Shown: positions 28,369-36,663 of the stretch, one piece after another
Layout of the letters: every line of letters begins with the position of its first letter
Numbering within the stretch: the first letter of the stretch is position 1
Source of the DNA: Prevotellaceae bacterium
GTDB lineage: Bacteria; Bacteroidota; Bacteroidia; Bacteroidales; UBA932
NCBI GenBank assembly: GCA_031270845.1
Contig: JAISXF010000115.1
Location: 1-44,089, forward strand
DNA: 44,089 nucleotides
Reading direction: 5' to 3'
Made by a program: the position numbers and the translations under genes
The notes under the pieces: generated by a model
The model's database searches: none
What the model saw: the letters and a program-made list of their open reading frames with translations, nothing else
Told to the model about the DNA's origin: nothing

Positions 28369-28377
28369 GCAAAGGTA
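28369..28377 (-). promoter_or_regulatory. Promoter -7 element (TACCTTTGC, minus strand) upstream of the NPP-like gene
   Basis: gcaaaggta on plus strand, 75 bp upstream of the start. Confidence 0.5.
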
Positions 28378-28474
28378 CAAAAACATTCCCTGCTTTCCCG
28401 TAACGAAGCAGCCGGAAAATAAACCGGCTGCATTCATACGAGAAAAAGAACAGAGTCATTTGTTTCCGGTGTGT

Positions 28475-29497
28475 TTACCGGAGTTTACTTTCCGCCCGCT
28501 CCAGTTTTTTCACTTGAAGGGCATCGAGCGGTTCCTGCCAGATTGCTATTTCGGATATGTCAATATCAGCGTCGTCGCCGTCGTTGTCGGCGAGCAGATA
28601 GATGTACGATAAATCCAGCCCGAAGCGTTCGTCGGCTACTACCGCAGTGTGGACGAGTGCGCCGTCCAAATAGTAATTATACCATCCGCCGTCGCCGTAT
28701 TTGCCGGACACGACAAGGCGGTGCCATTCATTGGGAGATACCGTTGCCTCGGAATAGCCGGTGGAACCCACGCCGATATTGCCCGCAGGACGAATAAAAA
28801 CTTCGCCGTCGCTGCTATTGGTCATCTCGGTTTGGAAGAACGTGTACCAGGAGCCGGTGGCCGGTATTCGGAAGTCGAACATCAGGGTGTATTCGGGCAC
28901 TACCGGATAGCCTTGGGGTGCCGTCAGTCCGTGCGCTGCGCGGAAGAAATAGCCTTTGGCTATACGCACGGCCTTGTTGTCGGCCTTAGGCCCGTTGATG
29001 GACGTAAATCCGCTCGCGTCGGCAGTAGGGACTTCGATACCCGCTCCGCCGCCTTTTCCATAGACTAAGGCTTGCCCGGTAGTTGCTGTTCTGAGGTCGG
29101 CGCCTTCAAATTTCCAGTGTCCCTTTTTGGCGGGGACTACTACCGGGTCGGTTATTGTTACAGGCACAGATTTGGAGAACGAGCCGTGTTTGACCGTAAT
29201 GTTACAGGTGCCTTCTTCTACGGTGTGAACAATGCCGAACCGGGTTACGGTAGCGATGGCTTCGTTGTCCGACGACCATTCAAATTCGCGGACATCGACG
29301 TTTGCATCCACCGGTACGGGCTGCACGGTGATTTGTGCATTGTCGCCCAGCAGTAACGATAACGAGGTTCTGTCGATAGTGATGTCGGTCATCGACGGAT
29401 CTTTTTCACAGGCTGCCAACAGGACTGTCAACGCCAGCAGGCAGGCGGTTTTGATGTACGTGTGTATTGTTTTCATCTTTTTCATCTTTTTTATCAA
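28475..29497 (-). CDS. Surface lipoprotein with BIG2-like Ig domain and LamG/concanavalin-like domain (putative SusE-position glycan-binding protein)
   Basis: LALTVLLAACEKDPSMTDITIDRTSLSLLLGDNAQITVQPVPVDANVDVREFEWSSDNEAIATVTRFGIVHTVEEGTCNITVKHG (BIG2-like); C-terminal beta-rich TLMFDFRIPATGSWYTFFQTEM...WHRLVVSGKYG. Confidence 0.8.
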   Translation of the reverse strand: MIKKMKKMKTIHTYIKTACLLALTVLLAACEKDPSMTDITIDRTSLSLLLGDNAQITVQPVPVDANVDVREFEWSSDNEAIATVTRFGIVHTVEEGTCNITVKHGSFSKSVPVTITDPVVVPAKKGHWKFEGADLRTATTGQALVYGKGGGAGIEVPTADASGFTSINGPKADNKAVRIAKGYFFRAAHGLTAPQGYPVVPEYTLMFDFRIPATGSWYTFFQTEMTNSSDGEVFIRPAGNIGVGSTGYSEATVSPNEWHRLVVSGKYGDGGWYNYYLDGALVHTAVVADERFGLDLSYIYLLADNDGDDADIDISEIAIWQEPLDALQVKKLERAESKLR

Positions 29498-29509
29498 TTT
29501 TCATCAATT

Positions 29510-31108
29510 TTAATATCCTATGTTTTGTTTCAGGTTTGCCGACGAGTTAATGGCGTTGGAGGGGATGGGGAATACCTGATTCTTCACAGGGTCGAAAGTC
29601 CGCGCCTGCCATACCTCTATCCTATTTGCTTGCCATTTGCTGAAATCGGCATAATCGGCAGCCGACGCCGGCCGTCCATATCCATGCTGTGGCTGTGCGT
29701 AGATGGCCTGCGCATCGCCCCAGCGGACGAGGTCGAAATGACGACTGGGCATAAATTCATAAGCCAGCTCGAGGCGGCGCTGCAGTTTCAGTTCGGCTTT
29801 GGTGGCCGTGCTGTTTTCGGGTAAGCCGGCGCGTTTAAGGATTTGGTTGATCAATCCTTTGGCGGTGGCGTTGCCTTCGCCGTTTTTCCAGATAAGGGCT
29901 TCGGCTTTCATCAGCAGGATGTCGGCGTAGCGCATGATACATGTGCCTAATTCGTTGCTTTGGTCGTCACCACTGGGGCGAACGACTGTGCCGATGCAGT
30001 CGGCGGCTTCAAAAATCGACATGAATTTTCGGAACGTCATCCCTGTAGGGCTGGATATGCCTTCCGGATTCACCGCCCAGTGAATATCCGCTCCAATATA
30101 CTGGATGTGCTGACCCGGCACGAGGATGGTGGCGTCGCGGCGCACATCACCGGCGGGGTAGGCTTCGTACAGTTCGGCCGTAGGCTGGAAATAGCCCCAG
30201 GTATTGAAAAGACCGAAGCCGCCGTTCTGAAAGCCCATACCATGAAATTTCGGCCCGCTGATTCTGTTGCCGAGCATGGAAAAGATGTACTCGGAGCAGA
30301 AGTTGTTTTCGCGGGTGAAGAGTTTGGTGAAATCGGGGTACAGCTCCCGTTTGTCGGCGCCGGTGAGGTTGATTACCTTGTCGCACATTTCGATGACCAC
30401 ATCAAGGTACGCCGCGTCCCACTGGGAGGCATACAGCGCAGCGCGTGCGGCAAAGGCCCATGCTACGGTTTTGTAGGGGCGTCCGTATTCGGCATCGGGC
30501 AATTGCGAGAACGAAGGCAGTCCGTCGGCAGCGGCGCGGAAGTCTTCCAAAATCATGGCATAATTTTCCAGTACCGACGCAGGACGCGGCGGGTCCATTT
30601 CGGAAATCGTCAGGTCTTCGGTGATAATGGGAATACCGCCGCTACGGGTGTCGCCATACCACGGAGCAATCCAAAGGTAGGCATAGGCCCTGTAGAAGCG
30701 GGCTTCGGCAATAGCCCGGTCTTTTAACGCCGGCGAGATGTCGGTCATTTCGGGGACGTTACGCAGGACGTCGTTTGTTTTGGCGACTAACTGGAATACG
30801 CGCGGCCAAAGTTCGTAGAGGTAGCCTGTGCCGGCGGTCATGGTGAAGTTTTTGTAGGCGTCGGCATTGGCGTTGACGCGACCGGTAATCATGTTGTCGC
30901 TGCAGTTTTCATACCAGAAGTGTCCGCGGCCTGTCATTTCTTCCCAGAAGGTGTATTCGCCGAAGGCATACAGCGCGCTGTTCACATCCGCTTCGGTTTT
31001 CCAGAAGTTCATCGAAGAAACCGGCCCGTAGGGCATCAGTTCGTCTTCGCATCCGCTATTAAAAAGCGTGATGAATAAAATTGCAAGGAGTATCGTTATT
31101 TTTTTCAT
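29510..31108 (-). CDS. SusD/RagB family nutrient-binding outer membrane lipoprotein
   Basis: Lipobox LFNSGCEDELMPYGP; ARFYRAYAYLWIAPWYGDTRSGGIPIITEDLT; RYADILLMKAEALIW; C-terminal NQVFPIPSNAINSSANLKQNIGY. Confidence 0.96.
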   Translation of the reverse strand: MKKITILLAILFITLFNSGCEDELMPYGPVSSMNFWKTEADVNSALYAFGEYTFWEEMTGRGHFWYENCSDNMITGRVNANADAYKNFTMTAGTGYLYELWPRVFQLVAKTNDVLRNVPEMTDISPALKDRAIAEARFYRAYAYLWIAPWYGDTRSGGIPIITEDLTISEMDPPRPASVLENYAMILEDFRAAADGLPSFSQLPDAEYGRPYKTVAWAFAARAALYASQWDAAYLDVVIEMCDKVINLTGADKRELYPDFTKLFTRENNFCSEYIFSMLGNRISGPKFHGMGFQNGGFGLFNTWGYFQPTAELYEAYPAGDVRRDATILVPGQHIQYIGADIHWAVNPEGISSPTGMTFRKFMSIFEAADCIGTVVRPSGDDQSNELGTCIMRYADILLMKAEALIWKNGEGNATAKGLINQILKRAGLPENSTATKAELKLQRRLELAYEFMPSRHFDLVRWGDAQAIYAQPQHGYGRPASAADYADFSKWQANRIEVWQARTFDPVKNQVFPIPSNAINSSANLKQNIGY

Positions 31109-31126
31109 AACAGTATTTTTAATGGT

Positions 31127-34100
31127 TTAAAAATTTAAATTAAGACCAAATGTGAAGGTACGGGCAATCGGATAGGTTCCGACGTCGAGTCCCATATTGC
31201 CTACTTCGGGGTCGAACCCTGTATATCCGGTCAGGGTAAGCAGGTTCTCACCGGTGGCATAAATCCGCAGTCCCAGCTCGGAAATGCCTGCTTTAGCCAG
31301 CAATGATTTGGGCAGGGTATAGCCGATAGTGAGGCTTTTCAGGCGGAGGTAGCTGCCGTCTTCGAGCAGAAAGTCGGAAGGAGCGGTGAAATTGTTGTTG
31401 GGGTCTCCGAAGAGGGTGATGCGCGGGTTTTTCGATTGATGATCGTAAGTCCAGTTATCGAGCGCCGAGGCAAGCATGTAGTTTCCTACGCCGCGTCCGT
31501 TCATACCCATCATCTTAAATCCGTTGAAAATATTGACGCCGGAGATGCCCTGGAAGAAGAAACTGAAATCAAACCCTTTCCATTCGCCGCTGGCGCCAAA
31601 CGAATAGGTCAGTTCCGGGAGGTAGCTGCCCATAAACTGGCGGTCTTCGTCGGAGATCATCCCGTCGTCGTTATAATCGACGAACTTGAGGTCGCCGGGG
31701 ACGGCGTTGGGCTGAATTTTCTGGCCGTTCTTCACGTAGTTGTCAATTTCCGTTTGGGTCTGGAAAATGCCGTCGGTTTTAATCAGTTTGTAGGAATACC
31801 AGGCCTGTCCGACTTCCGAAAAGAGGGGTTTCATCGTGCCGCCGTTTACGGAGTTGCCATGGGCAAATTCCAGGCGCGTACCGAGGTCAAGCACTTCGCT
31901 GTGTACGGTACTGAGGTTGCCATATACGTTCAAATTAAAGGCGCCGATTTTTTTATTGTAGTTGGCGGCAAATTCAAAACCGGTGTTGAGCACCTTGCCC
32001 ACGTTGCCTTTAGGCATTGTGGAAATACCGGCGGTTTGAGGCAGGTTGATGTCGTCGATGAGGTCTTTCGTCAGCTTCCGGTACCAGTCCACGGTAATCG
32101 TGAGCGAATGATTGAAGAGGGTGGCATCGACGCCGAGCGACGTCTGTTCGGAGGTTTCCCACGTCAGGTCGGGATTGGGAATCGAACCCTGATAGAGGCC
32201 GTTTTGCATGTTCCACATGTCTTTGCCAAAGACTACCTGACCGGTCATCGCCATCGACACGTTGTAGGAATAGCGGTTTACGGAGCCTACGTTCCCTACC
32301 TGTCCCCAGCCGCCGCGCACTTTGAGCAGGTTGATGGCCGGGATGTTGAAAAATTCTTCAGACGATATTTTCCACGACCCCGAAAAGGCGGGGAATGTAC
32401 CGGAGTTGTTGCTCGGATGCAACTTGGAAGATACGTCGTGGCGGACGCTGGCCGTTAGAAAGTAGCGGTCAGCCCAGGAATAGCCGAGACGTCCGACATA
32501 GGAATACATCCAGGATTCCCAAATGCCTTCCCCCGGTTTGGATTCCCAGTTTTGGGCATTCGGAAAAATCATAAAATGCTCGTCTTCCTTTTCGTATCCG
32601 CGGGTGTAAACGCCGAAGTTCGAAGATTTCTCATACTGCTGGGTATAGCCTGCCATGGCGCTGATATGATGCTCGTCAATGGCTTTTACGTAAGTGAGGA
32701 TATTTTCCCAATAGTTCTTGATGTACCACGAGGCGTCTGCCGAGCGTCCGTTGTCGTAGCTGGGCAGCCCGTATTCCGGCGACTTGTAGCCGTTGCTTGT
32801 GCTGTAAACGGGGTTTATAGCCCGCGTAAAGTCCGAGCGGAATGTGAGGCCGTCGAACGGTTTCAGTTCCAGCGTCGAGGTCGAAAACAAATACAGCGAC
32901 GGGTTGTAGGCATTCATCCGGCTTAACTGGGCAACGGGGTTTTGAATTTCACCATAGCCCGACACGCCCTGGTTGACCGCCCACTGGGGAATAGTACCGC
33001 TGAAGGCATGTTCGCCTTTTTCGTTCAGCACCGGCGTAGTACCGTCTTCGGCATATTCGTAGAGGGAGGTAGAGCGGGGATAGAACACGGAATAGAGCAG
33101 GATGCCCTGGTGCGACTCGTTCCACACATTGCCCAGCCCTCGCGAATGGTTGACGGCTAAGCGTTCGGCAATGCGGAGCCATTTGGTGGGCTGGAAGTCC
33201 ACCTCCACCTTTCCGTTAAGGCTTTCGGAATAGGTATTGAGCATAATCCCTTCGTTGCGATCATACGAGAACGAACCCAGCGCCTTAATCGATTCCGAGC
33301 CGCCGGAGAGCGATATCGCGTAGTGTTGTGTCTGGCCTGTACGAAGCACTTCATCAACCCAGTCGGTACGGGTAACCGTACCGTAGGGATAGCGTGCCGG
33401 GTCGGCCACCATAGGCAGCGTGGCGGTGGGCGAGGTGGTGGCATCGAGGGCATCGCGCCACAGCTGGTTGTACTGTTCGGCGGTTACGACTTCGGGTTTG
33501 CGCCATACGTTTTTAAAGCCATGCTGTACGTTGACATCAACTTTAGCTTTTCCCGCCTGCGCTTTTTTGGTCGTAATGATGATAACCCCGCTGGCGCCTA
33601 CCTGCGCGCCGTAGATGGCGGCCGACGCCGCGTCTTTAAGTACCGTAACGCTTTCCACATCTTCGATGGCATAGGAAGCGCCCGGCACGCCATCGACTAC
33701 CCACAGCACGCCGTCATAGTCGCGCGAGCCGCGACCGCGGAGGGTTACCGTGGCCCCGCGCAGCGGGTCACCGCCGGACGACTGGATGGTCAGGCCGGGG
33801 ATTTGCCCCTGCAACATCGTATTGAGGTTCGACGTCTGGCTTTTCAGCGTCTTGTCGATTTTCACGGTCGATACCGCCATCGACAGGTCGCTCTTGCGTT
33901 GCGTCCCGTAACCGATTACGACGACTTCGTCCATAAATTTTGCGCTTTCTGCGAGCGTAACATCAATCGTCCGTCGTCCGGCGACGGCTATTTCCTGTGT
34001 CGCATACCCCATGTAGGAGAATACCAGCACAGTCTCGCTGCCGGTAACGGCAATCGAGTACTTCCCGTCAACGTCGCTAAGTACGACGTTGGCGGTTCCT

Positions 34101-34234
34101 TTCACAGCCACGCTCACACCGGGGAGCGAGCCGTTCGCGTCAGTTACTGTTCCTTGAACGGTAACACTCTGTGCCGACACAATCCCCGCAAGAGGCAGCA
34201 GCAAACAGAGGAGAACCCATTTTAGTTTTTTCAT
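31127..34234 (-). CDS. SusC/RagA family TonB-linked outer membrane protein
   Basis: VQGTVTDANGSLPGVSVAVKGT; DEVVVIGYGTQRKSDLSMAVSTV; GASGVIIITTKKAQAGK; C-terminal ARTFTFGLNLNF. Confidence 0.98.
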   Translation of the reverse strand: MKKLKWVLLCLLLPLAGIVSAQSVTVQGTVTDANGSLPGVSVAVKGTANVVLSDVDGKYSIAVTGSETVLVFSYMGYATQEIAVAGRRTIDVTLAESAKFMDEVVVIGYGTQRKSDLSMAVSTVKIDKTLKSQTSNLNTMLQGQIPGLTIQSSGGDPLRGATVTLRGRGSRDYDGVLWVVDGVPGASYAIEDVESVTVLKDAASAAIYGAQVGASGVIIITTKKAQAGKAKVDVNVQHGFKNVWRKPEVVTAEQYNQLWRDALDATTSPTATLPMVADPARYPYGTVTRTDWVDEVLRTGQTQHYAISLSGGSESIKALGSFSYDRNEGIMLNTYSESLNGKVEVDFQPTKWLRIAERLAVNHSRGLGNVWNESHQGILLYSVFYPRSTSLYEYAEDGTTPVLNEKGEHAFSGTIPQWAVNQGVSGYGEIQNPVAQLSRMNAYNPSLYLFSTSTLELKPFDGLTFRSDFTRAINPVYSTSNGYKSPEYGLPSYDNGRSADASWYIKNYWENILTYVKAIDEHHISAMAGYTQQYEKSSNFGVYTRGYEKEDEHFMIFPNAQNWESKPGEGIWESWMYSYVGRLGYSWADRYFLTASVRHDVSSKLHPSNNSGTFPAFSGSWKISSEEFFNIPAINLLKVRGGWGQVGNVGSVNRYSYNVSMAMTGQVVFGKDMWNMQNGLYQGSIPNPDLTWETSEQTSLGVDATLFNHSLTITVDWYRKLTKDLIDDINLPQTAGISTMPKGNVGKVLNTGFEFAANYNKKIGAFNLNVYGNLSTVHSEVLDLGTRLEFAHGNSVNGGTMKPLFSEVGQAWYSYKLIKTDGIFQTQTEIDNYVKNGQKIQPNAVPGDLKFVDYNDDGMISDEDRQFMGSYLPELTYSFGASGEWKGFDFSFFFQGISGVNIFNGFKMMGMNGRGVGNYMLASALDNWTYDHQSKNPRITLFGDPNNNFTAPSDFLLEDGSYLRLKSLTIGYTLPKSLLAKAGISELGLRIYATGENLLTLTGYTGFDPEVGNMGLDVGTYPIARTFTFGLNLNF

Positions 34235-34343
34235 GTAAAAAATTTAAATTAAATATTGATTGTTTGTATGACATTTAATTAATGATGCCATATTCGTATT
34301 TATTAGGATAATCAAATCCTGAAAAGGCGTGCACTTTTCGGCA

Positions 34344-34738
34344 AAAGTTGTACAACTTTCAAGCAAAGTTGTACAACTTTCAGTAAAAGTTGTGCAACTT
34401 TCAGTAAAAGTTGTACAACTTTCAAGCAAAGTTGTGCAACTTTCAGTAAAAGTTGTGCAACTTTCAGTAAAAGTTGTACAACTTTCAGTAAAAGTTGTGC
34501 AACTTTCAAGCAAAGTTGTGCAACTTTCAAGCAAAGTTGTACAACTTTCAAGCAAAGGTGTACAACTTTCAGTAAAAGTTGTGCAACTTTCAAGCAAAGG
34601 TGTACAACTTTCAGTAAAAGTTGTTCAACTTTCAAGCAAAGTTGTGCAACTTTCAAGCAAAGTTGTACAACTTTCAGCAAAAGTTGTACACCTTTCAAGC
34701 AAAGTTGTGCACCTTTCGGCAAAAGTTGTACAACTTTT
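34344..34738. repeat. Array 2: 19 phase-perfect 21-bp units AAAGTTGT[A/G]CAACTTTCA[AGC/GTA] with palindromic core AAAGTTGTACAACTTT (variants GGTG/CACC arms, centre TA, TG or TT)
   Basis: Direct reading; first core at 34344 and last at 34722 = exactly 18 x 21 bp apart. Confidence 0.97.
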
Positions 34739-34921
34739 GGTAAAAGGTGCGTCTTTCCGCCAAAGACGAACGTCTTTTTGGCCATTTTTTGCTGCCCTGA
34801 CAGTTGTCCTGCCCGATACCGGTACTGGCGGGGGGGCATCGGGATGCCCGGGGTTATATTTTGTATTGTTACTCATGTTTTTTTCATTTATAGTGTTTAG
34901 TACATTGTTTTCTGTTTGCCG

Positions 34922-34948
34922 TTTGATTAAATTAGCAAGTTAATCAAA
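34922..34948. repeat. Left inverted repeat TTTGATTAAATTAGCAAGTTAATCAAA (itself a 9-9-9 hairpin)
   Basis: 26 of 27 nt match the reverse complement of 35269-35294 context. Confidence 0.9.
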
Positions 34949-35097
34949 CCTTCTTTTTCTGCTCATTCGTTCATTGACTGTCATCACTTTATTACCTGTT
35001 TGCGCTTTTTTTTCGTGCTCTTTTTATTTTTCATTGCTGCTTTTCTAACCAATTTATTTTTTGCCGGTTATGTTTTCGCTTTGCGTGAAAAACACAC

Positions 35098-35121
35098 CTG
35101 TTCATCTCCTTTTTCGTCTCC
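35098..35121. repeat. 24-bp direct repeat CTGTTCATCTCCTTTTTCGTCTCC, copy 1
   Basis: Identical to 35189-35212. Confidence 0.92.
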
Positions 35122-35188
35122 TTATTTTCATTTTTAAAGTACTGTTTCCTACGTTACTTACAAGCCTCTGCACACATCTTATCATCAA

Positions 35189-35212
35189 CTGTTCATCTCC
35201 TTTTTCGTCTCC
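35189..35212. repeat. 24-bp direct repeat CTGTTCATCTCCTTTTTCGTCTCC, copy 2
   Basis: Identical to 35098-35121, offset 91 bp. Confidence 0.92.
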
Positions 35213-35232
35213 CGACGGAGTTCTTTACTTTC

Positions 35233-35261
35233 ATGTATCCCTGCCTTTCAGGCAGATACAT
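35233..35261. terminator. Hairpin ATGTAT-cc-CTGCC-tttca-GGCAG-ATACAT
   Basis: 11 paired positions with a 2-nt bulge. Confidence 0.5.
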
Positions 35262-35268
35262 CGTGTTA

Positions 35269-35294
35269 TTGATTAACTTGCTAATTTAATCAAA
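35269..35294. repeat. Right inverted repeat TTGATTAACTTGCTAATTTAATCAAA
   Basis: Reverse complement of 34922-34948 over 26 nt. Confidence 0.9.
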
Positions 35295-35467
35295 AAACGG
35301 CGATTCAGTCACCCGCAGTCGATTTTCTTTTTTTTATCGTTCAAAATGCTTTTTTGAAGTGCAAAGGTCGCATAATGTTCTTACAAAAAATCGACATTTT
35401 TGTTACAAAGCGATTACAGTATTTGCGTTAGCGTTATCGCAACATATTTTAACCGTAAAATAACGCT

Positions 35468-35476
35468 GCAAAGATA
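35468..35476 (-). promoter_or_regulatory. Promoter -7-like element TATCTTTGC on minus strand, pointing toward the susC upstream region
   Basis: gcaaagata on plus strand. Confidence 0.4.
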
Positions 35477-35568
35477 CAAACTTAACAGATATAAAAAACC
35501 CGCAATCACGTAAATTTGTCTTCATTTTGCGTTTATTTTCATCTTTCCGTCAATCCGCAAATTTTTCT

Positions 35569-35577
35569 TACCTTTGC
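35569..35577 (+). promoter_or_regulatory. Promoter -7 element TACCTTTGC upstream of metX
   Basis: TAnnTTTGC 20 bp before the metX ORF. Confidence 0.5.
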
Positions 35578-35596
35578 GGCCTTGATTTAAAAAACA

Positions 35597-36613
35597 GTGA
35601 TTCCACACGTTTATACATATAATAAGGTGTTCGCCCTCGAAAGCGGCGGGGCGCTGCCGGAGGTCGAAATAACTTACCACACCAGCCCCGGTACGCCCGC
35701 CGGTAAAAGGGTTGTATGGATTTGTCATGCCCTCACGGCCAATTCCAACCCCGAAGAATGGTGGGACTCGCTGGTGGGCGCGGGGCGGTATTTCGATACC
35801 GAAAAATATTATATTATATGTGCCAATATCCTCGGCTCGTGTTATGGCTCGACCGGGCCGCAGTCGATTGATCCTGTCGGCGGAAAGGCGTATTTGCTCG
35901 GCTTTCCGCCGCTTTCCGTAAGGGATATGGTGGCCGCGCACGAGCGGCTGCGGGAGCATCTCGGTATCGGGCGCATCGACCTGCTCATTGGCGGCTCGAG
36001 CGGCGGGTTTCAGGCGGTCGAATGGGCGATTTCAAACCCCTCGCTGGTGCGGCATCTGTGTTTGATTTCGTGCAGTGCACGGATTAGCCCCTGGGCGACG
36101 GCCTTCAACGAATCGCAGCGGATGGCGCTGCAGGCCGATGCAACATTCGAGGCGCAGCAAGGTGCCGATGGCGGTAGCCGGGGGCTGGCCTGCGCGCGGT
36201 CGGTGGCGCTGCTGTCGTACCGCTCTTATGCCGGCTACGGGGCTACACAGGCCGAAGCCGACGAAGACTGTCTGCAGGCACAGCGGGCGTGCAGCTACCA
36301 GCAGTATCAGGGCGAAAAGCTGACGAGGCGGTTTAACGCCTATGCGTATTATTACCTTACGCGGAGCCTCGATACGCATAATGTAGGGCGCGGGCGCGGC
36401 GGTGTCGAGCGGGCGCTGGCGGCAATCCGGGCAAAGACGCTGTGTATGGCCATCGACAGCGACGTGCTGTTTCCGGTCTGCGAGATGGAGTACATGGCGC
36501 GGCATATCCCGCAGGCGCAGTTGGCGGTCATCTCCTCGGCTTACGGCCACGACGGGTTTCTGCTCGAGTACGAACAGATTATCGCCACGCTGGAGCGCTG
36601 GCAGTGGCAGTAG
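35597..36613 (+). CDS. metX: Homoserine O-acetyltransferase family alpha/beta hydrolase
   Basis: VVWICHALTANSNPEEWW; YIICANILGSCYGSTGPQSIDP; LLIGGSSGGFQAVEWA; ISSAYGHDGFLLEYEQI. Confidence 0.92.
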   Translation: MIPHVYTYNKVFALESGGALPEVEITYHTSPGTPAGKRVVWICHALTANSNPEEWWDSLVGAGRYFDTEKYYIICANILGSCYGSTGPQSIDPVGGKAYLLGFPPLSVRDMVAAHERLREHLGIGRIDLLIGGSSGGFQAVEWAISNPSLVRHLCLISCSARISPWATAFNESQRMALQADATFEAQQGADGGSRGLACARSVALLSYRSYAGYGATQAEADEDCLQAQRACSYQQYQGEKLTRRFNAYAYYYLTRSLDTHNVGRGRGGVERALAAIRAKTLCMAIDSDVLFPVCEMEYMARHIPQAQLAVISSAYGHDGFLLEYEQIIATLERWQWQ

Positions 36614-36663
36614 CGGCAGGCAGTTCATCGTTCATAATTCATCGTTCATAATTTATAAGTAAA

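Noticed and set aside
31436-32458. 340-aa plus-strand ORF (and 33323-34225)
   Set aside because: Antisense shadow ORFs of susC.
34344-34738. CRISPR array
   Set aside because: Same reason: linkers are 5 nt and drawn from a few variants, so no spacer-like diversity.
34312-34839. 175-aa minus-strand protein MPPRQYRYRAGQLSG...KVVQLCLKV... as a confident CDS
   Set aside because: Open frame is a by-product of the stop-poor palindromic 21-mer; several frames on both strands are open across the array. Kept only as a hypothesis.
35597-36613. MetX nucleophile elbow GGSSGGFQAVEW (versus usual GGSMGGMQALEW) as a novel activity
   Set aside because: Catalytic Ser is retained and position next to thrA fits methionine/threonine biosynthesis; substitution alone is too weak to claim new function.
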